Origin: CAG-452 sp045531335
GTDB taxonomy: Bacteria; Bacillota; Clostridia; TANB77; CAG-508
Assembly: GCA_045531335.1 (NCBI GenBank)
Contig: JAZSDU010000018.1
Coordinates: 1-10,707 of the forward strand
DNA length: 10,707 nucleotides
Reading direction: 5' to 3'
Shown one piece after another: positions 1 through 6,706 of this stretch. Position numbers and translations under genes: made by a program. Every line of letters begins with the position of its first letter. Positions within the stretch are counted from its first letter, which is position 1. The notes beneath the pieces are model-generated. The model searched no databases. It saw only the letters and a list, made by a program, of their open reading frames with translations, and was not told the DNA's origin.

Positions 1-457
1 AAAAAAATATATAAATATAAAAATTGGATAATAAGTATTTTTTCAATTATAGCTATAGGATATTTTATAGAGAATATTAATATTATAAAAACTTTTTGGC
101 TGTATGGAACATATTCATATGAAATCGGTCGGATATAATATGATATTTAAAATGATGTGGATAATATTAAGTTTAATAGAATTATATTTAGTAAATAAAA
201 TTATTCCTAACAAAAAAATAAAAATAATTTCTAATATTGGTGCAAATACTTTAAATGTATATTTATTACATTCATTAATTGTTAAATGGTTAAAAGTGTA
301 TGGGAGAAATATGCTTAATAATACAGAAATAATTAATATAATAATGATGCTAGTTTTAACTTGTATGCTATTAGTGATATTAGGAAGTAAATTTGTTAAA
401 AATAAAATGATCTATTTTACAGATTTAAATAAGGTAAAAGAAAAGCTTGGATTATAA
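1..457 (+). pseudogene. Acyltransferase-3 family membrane protein, 3' part, frameshifted
   Basis: The 5' end lies outside the window. Reading from base 1, one frame gives a membrane-protein segment ending in FWLYGTYSYE near base 123 and then stops at 136-138. The next frame, open through this point to TAA at 455-457, continues naturally with SVGYNMIFKMMWII and then ISNIGANTLNVYLLHSLIV. Dropping one A from the AAA at 122-124 joins the two. The iGxxTLxVYLLH segment is typical of the last membrane helices of acyltransferase-3 proteins (OafA / fucose 4-O-acetylase type), integral membrane enzymes that O-acylate extracellular sugars or glycans. The ATG at 104 is not a credible start: it has no ribosome binding site and sits inside the membrane segment. 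The lesion may be real or a one-base assembly error. The family call rests on the C-terminal part only. The gene converges on the TraX gene with a 7-bp gap and no visible terminator. Confidence 0.6.
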
Positions 458-464
458 TCTTAAA

Positions 465-1133
465 TCACTTTATTAAATAAATTCCATAAATTAATAACAA
501 ATGAATAGGATAAAATAAGTAAAGTAAATATTTAGTATCTTTACCTTTTTTACCATTATATAAGGAAATAAAAATAATAGGTATTAGTGTAGCAATTAAT
601 AAGTACAAGTAAACATCATAAAAGCCATATTTAATTATAGGTATTAAATATTTGGTAGTAGTTGCTATTGCAAAAGCTATTGAAGATTTTATAATATCAG
701 TTTTAAAAACATAGAAAAGGAATATAATTGAAATGCCATAAAAGCCATAATCAAAATGAGCAAAGTTTGCTAAAAGTCCAATTAATATAGCTGAAATAAT
801 ACCTACAATTTTGTATTTAGATTTATCATATATGTATATAGAAATTAGCCCTAATAATAGGGTAAAAAATATGTTTAATGTAAGATCACTTGAAATTATT
901 TTACTAAAAAGCATAAAAGGAATTTGTGAAATAATTGCAAATATAAATAACCTTAAAAAATATTTTTTAAGGTTTTTAGTATGTGTATATCCTTCTGATA
1001 TTTGAAAAGCAAAAATAGGGAAGGCTATACGACCAATATAATTAAAAAAAGAAAGTTTTCCAAATATAGCATATCCAATATGATCTATAAACATTGTTAC
1101 TACTGCAATTATTTTTAAAACAAATGAACTCAT
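465..1133 (-). CDS. TraX family integral membrane protein
   Basis: The 222-residue protein is hydrophobic throughout, with roughly seven or more membrane helices. Its N-terminal half has the TraX-family pattern: TMFIDHIGYAIF (Asp17, His18), then YIGRIAFPIFAFQISEGYTHTKN (Gly34-Arg35, Pro39, Gln44, Glu47-Gly48, approximate) and a basic KKYFLRL segment before the next helix. In the F plasmid TraX acetylates pilin. Chromosomal Firmicute members are common and their substrate is unknown, so an acetyltransferase-like role is family inference. The ATG at 1133 has GAGG six bases upstream on the minus strand. A good promoter lies at 1162-1190. No conjugation genes are nearby, so the name should not be read as evidence of conjugation. 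Confidence 0.85.
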   Translation of the reverse strand: MSSFVLKIIAVVTMFIDHIGYAIFGKLSFFNYIGRIAFPIFAFQISEGYTHTKNLKKYFLRLFIFAIISQIPFMLFSKIISSDLTLNIFFTLLLGLISIYIYDKSKYKIVGIISAILIGLLANFAHFDYGFYGISIIFLFYVFKTDIIKSSIAFAIATTTKYLIPIIKYGFYDVYLYLLIATLIPIIFISLYNGKKGKDTKYLLYLFYPIHLLLIYGIYLIK

Positions 1134-1161
1134 AAAATACCTCGATTGTTTTTTTATTAAA

Positions 1162-1190
1162 TATATATCATATTGTTAAAAATATTGCAA
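1162..1190 (-). promoter_or_regulatory. Candidate sigma-A promoter for the TraX gene
   Basis: On the minus strand TTGCAA (1185-1190) is separated by 17 bp from TATATA (1162-1167), which is preceded by TGA, an extended -10. Predicted transcription starts about 20 bases before the start codon at 1133. The -35 hexamer lies in the sequence flanking the palindromic element at 1195-1274, and that flank is shared with another copy. Confidence 0.45.
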
Positions 1191-1194
1191 ATGT

Positions 1195-1274
1195 TGTAGG
1201 GGTCGCACTCTAGGGCGACCCGCAGTTTGAATGTTTATATATTTTTCGGGTCGCCGAGGACGGCGACCCCTACA
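1195..1274. repeat. Palindromic GC-rich intergenic element, copy 1 (full)
   Basis: Two 28-nt arms (1195-1222 and 1247-1274) are inverted relative to each other around an AT-rich spacer; the outer ends are TGTAGGGG and CCCCTACA. Each arm also folds alone: GGGTCGC pairs with GCGACCC in the left arm, and GGGTCGCC with GGCGACCC around loop GAGGAC in the right. The element stands out sharply from its AT-rich surroundings. It fills most of the gap between ytxC and the TraX gene. There is no T-run after either hairpin, so it does not look like an intrinsic terminator. Confidence 0.9.
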
Positions 1275-1307
1275 GATTTAAAATTAATTTACATTATAAC
1301 AAAAATC

Positions 1308-2162
1308 CTACTTTCTAATTGTTTCCAACCTATAAATCTTACAAATATTACAATCATTACATAAATATATTCTATTATCAAATACTAATTTCAAAGTATT
1401 TATAAATTCATCTTGAATTCCATCAATTAAATGTATATATATTTTTTCTGGCAAAAGAGTAAGCAAACTATTTAATGTATAATCATTTGAAGAAAAACTG
1501 ATATCTGAAAGATATTTACTATTTAAGATGCTATCATCTAAATCTATTGTTCTTTTGTATTCATCAAGCAAAGTAGATTCTTGATTTTGATAGATTAGAT
1601 GTACTGCTTTTGCACCATAATCTTTGGAATTAATATAGCATCTTAGTAAATCAATAAATTCTGTATACTCTCTATCAATAACAAATTTATTTACTGCCAT
1701 ATCTACAATGTAATCAAGTATTTTAATATAATCAGCTAATCTAAAATTTACGAACCCATCAAGTATTGCAGATTTGTTGTTTGAGAAATATTCGGCACAC
1801 GAAATAACAATAGAGTCTTTTCTAATATAACTTTCTACAAGCTCACCATTATATATATAATCATTAACTATATCAAATATTTTTCTTTGTTCAATATCAG
1901 TAAAATAAAAATAATTAGAATTTATAATATGTTTAATTATATCTTTTTCATAGAATTCTATTATTGTAGAAGAAAGAATATCTGAAAAAACTTCATAAAA
2001 AAGATCTAGATTTTTTCCTTTATAATGTACAATAAAGTTATCATAAAATTTAAATTCTAACTTAGAAATATATAAATTTTCCAATTCTACTTTTTCAAAA
2101 CTATTTAGTAGATAATTAACAATCTTTTTGTTATTTGTTTTAATACAAAATGATTTAAGCAC
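1308..2162 (-). CDS. ytxC: YtxC-like sporulation-associated protein
   Basis: The 284-residue protein is soluble and rich in Asp, Asn, Ile and Tyr. It matches the YtxC-like family in length and in its ending: VFDNRIYLCNDCNICKIYRLE, where family members carry a C-terminal cysteine cluster (here C-x2-C-x2-C). YtxC proteins are found in endospore formers; the molecular function is unknown. A TTG codon at 2180 would extend the protein by six residues. I prefer the GTG at 2160-2162 because a strong AAGGAG (minus strand, 2170-2175) lies seven bases before it and would otherwise be inside the gene. The gene follows the GH57 gene on the same strand after about 100 bp. That gap is almost wholly a long hairpin that includes this ribosome binding site. 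Confidence 0.75.
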   Translation of the reverse strand: MLKSFCIKTNNKKIVNYLLNSFEKVELENLYISKLEFKFYDNFIVHYKGKNLDLFYEVFSDILSSTIIEFYEKDIIKHIINSNYFYFTDIEQRKIFDIVNDYIYNGELVESYIRKDSIVISCAEYFSNNKSAILDGFVNFRLADYIKILDYIVDMAVNKFVIDREYTEFIDLLRCYINSKDYGAKAVHLIYQNQESTLLDEYKRTIDLDDSILNSKYLSDISFSSNDYTLNSLLTLLPEKIYIHLIDGIQDEFINTLKLVFDNRIYLCNDCNICKIYRLETIRK

Positions 2163-2164
2163 AA

Positions 2165-2243
2165 AAATTCTCCTTCCCAATATATGTTAGTATCTACTAA
2201 AATTTATTAGATATACATATTTTATTCTTGGGAAGAAGAATTT
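2165..2243 (-). promoter_or_regulatory. Long leader hairpin sequestering the ytxC Shine-Dalgarno
   Basis: Bases 2228-2243 and 2165-2180 are inverted repeats, 15 of 16 matching. In the minus-strand transcript the one mismatch is a G-U wobble, so the stem is a continuous 16 bp. The 3' side contains the whole AAGGAG of ytxC and its spacer, ending two bases before the GTG. The 47-nt interior can extend the hairpin: ATATGT (2182-2187) pairs with ACATAT (2215-2220) and TATCTA (2191-2196) with TAGATA (2208-2213), leaving an 11-nt loop. The minus-strand stem runs into five Ts, so termination or attenuation is an alternative to translational control. Confidence 0.6.
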
Positions 2244-2266
2244 GAAACTTGTTTAATGTGAAAGCG

Positions 2267-3853
2267 TTAATAATATATCATATAATCTATATCAGGAAAA
2301 ATTTTATCTTTTTTAGATATATCTTTTAAGAATTCTTCATCAATATTATCATTTTTTATTTGTTCATATAGAGCAGTAAATCTTCCGATGTGATCTTTAA
2401 TTCTTTTTTTTGCATAATCAACCATTGTTCCATTTGTAATAATAAATAACCAATCACTACTTTGAGCTAGAAGAAGTTCTCTTGCACATTGATTTAATGC
2501 TTTTTTCTTTAATCCTTTTGCATTTGGAAAGGCTTTAGCAAGTTCACACATTTTATCTCCTGCTACGTGTAAATGTTTATGAACGTAATCATTAGTAGGG
2601 TTAAGCCATACTTCACTATACCCATTTGCACCCCAGCTTGATCTACAAGGAGATGAAATTTGCATACATGGGAATTTATCTATATATTCACCAGGTGTTA
2701 TAAGTTTAAAATTACAATCATCATAATATATTTTTTTAAATAGTATATATAACCAATATGGACCTTCATACCACCAATGACCATAAAGTTCTGCATCATA
2801 AGGACATACTACAATTGGAGGAGTATCCATTAAATTAGAAAGGTCATTAATTTGATTTACTCTTGAGTCTAAGAAATGTCCTGCTTGCTTTTCAGCTGAA
2901 TCCATTGCCCATTGTACATTATAATAATCTTTAAATTCGGTTTTTCCTGTAATTCTGTGATATTTAATACCAGTATTTACACGAACCCCATTTTTAGCTA
3001 TATATGGTTTTATATATTCATAATCAGCATCATAACCGATATCACGATAAAATTCTCTATAATTAAAATCTCCTGGATAACCACATATAGAGCTCCAAAC
3101 TTGTTTGGAACTTTCTATATCACGACCAAAAGCAACAACACCTTCAGGTGAAACTATTGGAGCGAATGTTCCATAAATAGGAGTAGGATCTGCATAAAGA
3201 ATTCCATGAGATTCTGTAATAATATATTCAATACCAAATTCTTTTAAATATTTATCTGCTTCTGGAACATAACCACATTCAGGAAGCCATATTCCACGAG
3301 GCTTTTTTCCAAAATATTTTTCATATATTTGTACACCAACACCAATTTGAGCTTTTACAGTCTTTTCGTTAAGGTATAAAATAGGGAAGTAACCATGTGT
3401 TGCACCACATGTAATTATTTCTAAAAATCCTTTATCTTGAAAATATTTAAAAGCTTCTATCAAGTTGCAATTATATAAATCCTTGAAAACATATAAATCA
3501 TTTGAGTATCTGTTTAAATAATAATGTGATAATTCGTTTAATCTTTTATCATTTGCTGTTCTTATAATTTCTTTTTCACAAAGTTCAATATGTTTTTTTA
3601 AATATTTAATATATCTTTTTTGTAACAATTTATTATCTAACATTGAAAGAAGAGGAGGAGTCATAGACATTGTTAATCTGAAACCAACTTTCTCTTCCTC
3701 TAATTTTTTTAAATTTAATAATAATGGTATATATGTTTCAGATATAGCTTCAAAAAGCCATTCTTCTTCCAAATAATCTTCACTTTCTGGATGATGAATG
3801 AAAGGCAAATGTGCATGCAATATGAAACTTACATATCCTTTTTCTTTATTCAT
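2267..3853 (-). CDS. GH57 1,4-alpha-glucan branching enzyme
   Basis: The 528-residue protein has the GH57 motifs in order: HAHLPF (His13, His15), GATHGYFP (150-157), WLPECGY with the expected nucleophile Glu192, CPYDAELYGHWWYEGP with the expected acid/base Asp353, and SSWGANGYSEVW (405-416). The YDxELxGHWW form and a C-terminal helical domain (about 430-528) are typical of GH57 branching enzymes, as in Thermus and Thermotoga, rather than 4-alpha-glucanotransferases or amylopullulanases. It should cleave alpha-1,4 glucan and re-attach chains by alpha-1,6 bonds, in the cytoplasm; no signal peptide is seen. AAGGAG precedes the ATG at good spacing. It lies downstream of the DUF4912 gene on the same strand, and a GT4 synthase is divergent, so it probably branches a glycogen-like polymer made by that enzyme. 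Confidence 0.9.
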   Translation of the reverse strand: MNKEKGYVSFILHAHLPFIHHPESEDYLEEEWLFEAISETYIPLLLNLKKLEEEKVGFRLTMSMTPPLLSMLDNKLLQKRYIKYLKKHIELCEKEIIRTANDKRLNELSHYYLNRYSNDLYVFKDLYNCNLIEAFKYFQDKGFLEIITCGATHGYFPILYLNEKTVKAQIGVGVQIYEKYFGKKPRGIWLPECGYVPEADKYLKEFGIEYIITESHGILYADPTPIYGTFAPIVSPEGVVAFGRDIESSKQVWSSICGYPGDFNYREFYRDIGYDADYEYIKPYIAKNGVRVNTGIKYHRITGKTEFKDYYNVQWAMDSAEKQAGHFLDSRVNQINDLSNLMDTPPIVVCPYDAELYGHWWYEGPYWLYILFKKIYYDDCNFKLITPGEYIDKFPCMQISSPCRSSWGANGYSEVWLNPTNDYVHKHLHVAGDKMCELAKAFPNAKGLKKKALNQCARELLLAQSSDWLFIITNGTMVDYAKKRIKDHIGRFTALYEQIKNDNIDEEFLKDISKKDKIFPDIDYMIYY

Positions 3854-3889
3854 TTTAATCTCCTTTTATTAAATATAAAATCTAAAATA

Positions 3890-3916
3890 CGGGTCGGGAT
3901 GGAACCCGACCCCTAC
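3890..3916. repeat. Palindromic GC-rich element, copy 2 (single right arm)
   Basis: One arm only: GGGTCGGG pairs with CCCGACCC around a six-base loop, ending in the family signature CCCCTAC at 3910-3916. It lies between the DUF4912 and GH57 genes, inside a likely operon, and ends ten bases before the DUF4912 stop codon. There is no T-run, so it is not an obvious terminator. Confidence 0.8.
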
Positions 3917-3926
3917 GATTGCTTTT

Positions 3927-4754
3927 CTAATGAGATGATGGATTATTAAGATTTAATAAATCTTCATTTCTATATATTTTTTTGTACATATCTTGCATTT
4001 TATATGTTTTTCCAATATGTTTTATAAATTGAATATTAGTAATATCTTTTGAAAATGTTTTATTACTTTTAACATCTTTGAAAAACACAACATTTTGATT
4101 TTTTTCAAATAGAATATGACCATTTGGTGATTCTATTTTATTTGAAGAAGTTATATATAAATAATTGTTAGGAACTTCTATATTATTATTTGGTTCTTGT
4201 TTTAATCTTCTTCCTAGTTCGACTGAGTATTCACATTTTTCATCATTTATATCAAAGTACCAACAATTTGCAAAATCATTTATTTCAATTTCAAAAGTAT
4301 AATTCATAGTAAGATTGCTGATTATTAGAACTGGTTTTGTTTTTTCAAAAAAATCATTTCCGTACTGTTTTATATAGTTTTCCTTATCACTATCTGAAAT
4401 GTCCCAATAAACAAAAAGTGTTTTTGGAGTTTGCGCAAGTATTTTAACTGTAGTTTCATTATATCTATATGGTAAATCATAATACTCTAGAACGTTAATT
4501 GAGCTTGCTTGTTTAGGTTTTGTTTGCTTTTTAGTTGTTGGAGTTTTTTTAGAAGAAGTTACTTTTTTAGAAACATTTGAAGTTGCTTTGCTAGTAGTTT
4601 TTTTAGCAGAACTTTTTTTAGTAGATTTAACTGTTGATTTATTAGTCGCTGCTTTTTTTGTTGTAGTTTTAGCTGTTTTCTTCTTAGTTGCAGAAGTACT
4701 TTTAGAATTTAAATTTTTGTCTTTTTCAATTGCTTCTTTTGTAGTTCTTGGCAT
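3927..4754 (-). CDS. DUF4912 protein with histone-like lysine-rich N-terminus
   Basis: The 275-residue protein has two parts. Residues about 9-82 are almost entirely Lys, Thr, Ser and Ala (for example TKKKTAKTTTKKAATNK), a disordered polycationic tail like histone H1. Residues from about 88 on form a DUF4912 domain beginning NVLEYYDLPYRYNE and containing the hallmark LFVYWDIS (about 113-120), with the later CEYSVELGRR segment. DUF4912 has no firmly assigned activity. The company of GH57 and GT4 genes suggests a structural or carbohydrate-associated role in alpha-glucan metabolism, which is inference. The upstream ATG at 4778 is unlikely: TAAGGAGG lies at 4763-4770, eight bases before the ATG at 4752-4754, inside the longer reading. 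The gene heads a minus-strand group with GH57 and perhaps ytxC. Confidence 0.8.
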   Translation of the reverse strand: MPRTTKEAIEKDKNLNSKSTSATKKKTAKTTTKKAATNKSTVKSTKKSSAKKTTSKATSNVSKKVTSSKKTPTTKKQTKPKQASSINVLEYYDLPYRYNETTVKILAQTPKTLFVYWDISDSDKENYIKQYGNDFFEKTKPVLIISNLTMNYTFEIEINDFANCWYFDINDEKCEYSVELGRRLKQEPNNNIEVPNNYLYITSSNKIESPNGHILFEKNQNVVFFKDVKSNKTFSKDITNIQFIKHIGKTYKMQDMYKKIYRNEDLLNLNNPSSH

Positions 4755-4790
4755 TAAAATTTCCTCCTTAGTAGACATTATTATCTATAT

Positions 4791-4819
4791 AGTATATCAA
4801 AAAATAAATAAATTCAATA
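4791..4819 (-). promoter_or_regulatory. Candidate promoter for the DUF4912-GH57 genes
   Basis: On the minus strand TATACT (4791-4796), preceded by TGA as an extended -10, lies 17 bp from a weak -35, TATTGA (4814-4819). Transcription would start about 30 bases before the ATG at 4754. The region is very AT-rich, so the -35 assignment is uncertain. Confidence 0.4.
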
Positions 4820-4866
4820 CTAAAAAATAATAAAATAAAAATTTTATAAAATATTGTAATTATATG

Positions 4867-4909
4867 TTTACTTTTGTAAAAGTTTCTTATACAATATATA
4901 CAATATTGT
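4867..4909 (+). promoter_or_regulatory. Candidate GT4 promoter with overlapping palindrome
   Basis: TTTACT (4867-4872) is followed after 17 bp by TACAAT (4890-4895). The octamer TACAATAT occurs twice, at 4890 and 4899, giving a second possible -10. The second copy lies in the perfect palindrome ACAATATTGT (4900-4909), placed near the predicted start site and so possibly an operator. AT-rich DNA produces such patterns by chance, so this is tentative. Confidence 0.35.
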
Positions 4910-4948
4910 GAATTAAACTAATGAAAAATTTGAAAGGAAGAGAGTTTC

Positions 4949-6244
4949 ATGAAAATACTTATGCTTACATGGGAATATCCACCAAGAATAGTTGGAGGAA
5001 TTGCAAGAGTTGTACATGATTTATCAAAAAGATTAATAAAAGATGGACATGATGTACATGTAATTACATATAAAGAAGGAAATGTTCCATATTACGAAAA
5101 TGATAAAGGAGTTCATGTACACAGAGTAGATAATTACATGATTAATCCTAATAATTTCATAGATTGGATAATGCAACTTAATTTTAATATGATAACAAAA
5201 GCAAATGAATTAATAGCAAATGGAGAAAAGTTTGATGTTATTCATGCACATGATTGGTTGGTTGCATACGCAGCAAAAACATTAAAAAATTCATATAATT
5301 TACCACTTGTAAGTACAATACATGCAACAGAAGCAGGACGTAATAGTGGAATCCATGACGAAGTACAAAGATATATAAATGATACTGAATGGATGCTTAC
5401 ATATGAATCTTCAGAAGTTATTGTAAATAGTAAATACATGAAAAATGAATTACAAAGACTATTTGGACTTCCATATGAAAAGATAAATGTTATAGCAAAC
5501 GGTGTAAATACTACAACATATAGTGGTGTAGAAAAAGATTATGATTTTAGAAGACAATATGCATCAGATAATGAAAAAATAATTTTATTTATGGGTAGAC
5601 TAGTATATGAAAAAGGTGTTCAACATTTAATATCAGCAATGCCTAAAATATTAGATAATTATCATGATGCAAAACTTGTAATAGCAGGAAAAGGCGGAAT
5701 GATTGATGAATTAAAGACCCAAGTAGAATCGATGGGACTTTCAGAAAAAGTATATTTTACAGGATATTTGAATGCAAAACAAGTAGCTAAAATGTATAAA
5801 TGTGCAGATATATCAGTGTTCCCAAGTACATATGAACCTTTTGGAATAGTAGCATTAGAAGCAATGCTTGCGGGAATACCAACAGTAGTTTCAGATGTAG
5901 GAGGATTAAATGAAATAGTAGAACATGGTGTTGATGGAATGAAATCATATGCTGGAAATCCTAATTCGCTAGCAGACTCAATTCTAGCATTACTATTTGA
6001 TCATCAATTATGTGATAACATTTCAAAAAAAGCAAAAGCAAAAGTTAAAAACGAATATAACTGGACAAAGATAGCACAAGATTCTCATTTTGTATATCAA
6101 AAAGCAATATGTCAAACAATGGCAGAGCGTCAAGCTAATCAAATTGCACAAGAAAAAGCAAGAAAAGAAAAGAAAATCAAAAATGCAGAAACAGAAATTA
6201 ATAACTTGATTTCTTTCAATAAAAAACGCCAAGCCTATGCTTAA
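4949..6244 (+). CDS. GT4 glycosyltransferase, glycogen-synthase-like
   Basis: The 431-residue protein is a complete GT-B fold enzyme of family GT4. The N-terminal domain begins MKILMLTWEYPPRIVGGIA (acceptor loop Gly16-Gly17) and has HAHDW at 99-103. The C-terminal domain has FMGRLVYEKG (Arg217, Lys222), which contacts the donor phosphates, and YEPFGIVALEA with the E-x7-E pair Glu296/Glu304. This is the pattern of the glycogen-synthase-like GT4 enzymes that use nucleotide glucose; the exact donor cannot be read from sequence. Residues about 388-431 form an unusual charged Lys/Glu/Ala helix, probably a coiled coil. AAAGGAAG lies eight bases before the ATG. The gene is divergent from the DUF4912-GH57 pair and is followed, after a half palindrome, by the YlbF gene. 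Confidence 0.85.
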   Translation: MKILMLTWEYPPRIVGGIARVVHDLSKRLIKDGHDVHVITYKEGNVPYYENDKGVHVHRVDNYMINPNNFIDWIMQLNFNMITKANELIANGEKFDVIHAHDWLVAYAAKTLKNSYNLPLVSTIHATEAGRNSGIHDEVQRYINDTEWMLTYESSEVIVNSKYMKNELQRLFGLPYEKINVIANGVNTTTYSGVEKDYDFRRQYASDNEKIILFMGRLVYEKGVQHLISAMPKILDNYHDAKLVIAGKGGMIDELKTQVESMGLSEKVYFTGYLNAKQVAKMYKCADISVFPSTYEPFGIVALEAMLAGIPTVVSDVGGLNEIVEHGVDGMKSYAGNPNSLADSILALLFDHQLCDNISKKAKAKVKNEYNWTKIAQDSHFVYQKAICQTMAERQANQIAQEKARKEKKIKNAETEINNLISFNKKRQAYA

Positions 6245-6264
6245 ATATAATTAGGTAAAATAAA

Positions 6265-6292
6265 TGTAGGGGCGGACGACTCTGTCCGCCCG
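6265..6292. repeat. Palindromic GC-rich element, copy 3 (single left arm)
   Basis: A lone arm starting TGTAGGGG: GGGCGGAC pairs with GTCCGCCC around loop GACTCT. It lies between the GT4 stop codon and the YlbF ribosome binding site. It is not followed by a T-run, so the two genes may still be co-transcribed through it. Confidence 0.8.
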
Positions 6293-6318
6293 ATTTTAAA
6301 TATAGGAGGTATATATAA

Positions 6319-6651
6319 ATGTACGTATATGATGAGGCTAACAATTTAGCAAAAGCAATTAGGGAAAGTAAGGAATATAATGAATATAAAAAGGCTAAAG
6401 ATGAAATGGTAGCTACTCCAGAAATGAAAGCAAAAATAGAAGAGTTTGAGAAAATAAGATATGAAGTACAAGTTATGACATTTGAAGGAAAAACTCAAGA
6501 TGAAGAAAAAATGAAAAAACTACAAGAAATGTATGACATGCTTATGAAAGAACCAAAAATAAAAGAGTATTTTGATATTGAAGTAAGATTTAATATAATG
6601 CTTGCAGATGTAAATAAGATAATAAGTGAATCAGTAAAAGATTTATTGTAA
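6319..6651 (+). CDS. YlbF/YmcA family protein
   Basis: The 110-residue, all-helical protein matches the Com_YlbF family: it starts MYVYDEANNLAKAIRESKEYNEYKKAKD, continues with a charged middle (KIEEFEKIRYEVQVMTFEGK) and ends in a helix with FDIEVRFNIMLADVNKIIS. In Bacillus subtilis YlbF and YmcA, with YaaT, form a complex that directs RNase Y in mRNA maturation and influences competence, sporulation and biofilm formation. Whether this single member does the same is unknown. It is shorter than B. subtilis YlbF but normal for clostridial members. AGGAGG (6304-6309) lies nine bases before the ATG. It follows the GT4 gene and is closed by a strong terminator. Confidence 0.8.
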   Translation: MYVYDEANNLAKAIRESKEYNEYKKAKDEMVATPEMKAKIEEFEKIRYEVQVMTFEGKTQDEEKMKKLQEMYDMLMKEPKIKEYFDIEVRFNIMLADVNKIISESVKDLL

Positions 6652-6657
6652 AAAGGG

Positions 6658-6696
6658 AAAAGGATTTATGGAAAATTAATTCCATAAATCCTTTTT
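6658..6696. terminator. Bidirectional intrinsic terminator
   Basis: A perfect 16-bp stem pairs 6658-6673 with 6680-6695 around the loop AATTAA. A run of five Ts (6692-6696) ends the hairpin on the plus strand, and the matching A-run gives Us on the minus strand. It starts seven bases after the YlbF stop codon and ends ten bases before the stop of the convergent 177-residue gene, so it probably serves both. Confidence 0.9.
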
Positions 6697-6706
6697 AAAT
6701 GCATAT

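Noticed and set aside
104..457. Stand-alone 117-residue membrane protein starting at 104
   Set aside because: No ribosome binding site, and the sequence before it in another frame continues the same acyltransferase; it is the tail of a larger gene.
811..1005. Short reading frames opposite or inside larger genes (811-1005, 2912-3151, 4588-4830, 5242-5439, 6023-6232, 7860-8129, 8298-8513, 9996-10292, 10380-10586)
   Set aside because: Each lies antisense to a well supported gene, has low-complexity composition mirroring that gene's codons, and lacks a ribosome binding site or family match.
465..1133. TraX gene as evidence of a conjugative element
   Set aside because: TraX-family genes are widespread on Firmicute chromosomes and no other transfer genes are present.
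2163..2180. TTG start at 2180 for ytxC
   Set aside because: The perfect AAGGAG would lie inside the coding sequence, while it has ideal spacing for the GTG at 2160-2162.
2165..2243. ytxC leader inverted repeat as a MITE
   Set aside because: No target-site duplication is visible at its edges and no second copy occurs in the window; its fit to the ribosome binding site makes a regulatory role more likely, though a mobile origin is not excluded.
4755..4778. ATG at 4776-4778 as start of the DUF4912 protein
   Set aside because: TAAGGAGG lies between it and the ATG at 4752-4754 at ideal spacing for the latter, and no ribosome binding site precedes the former.
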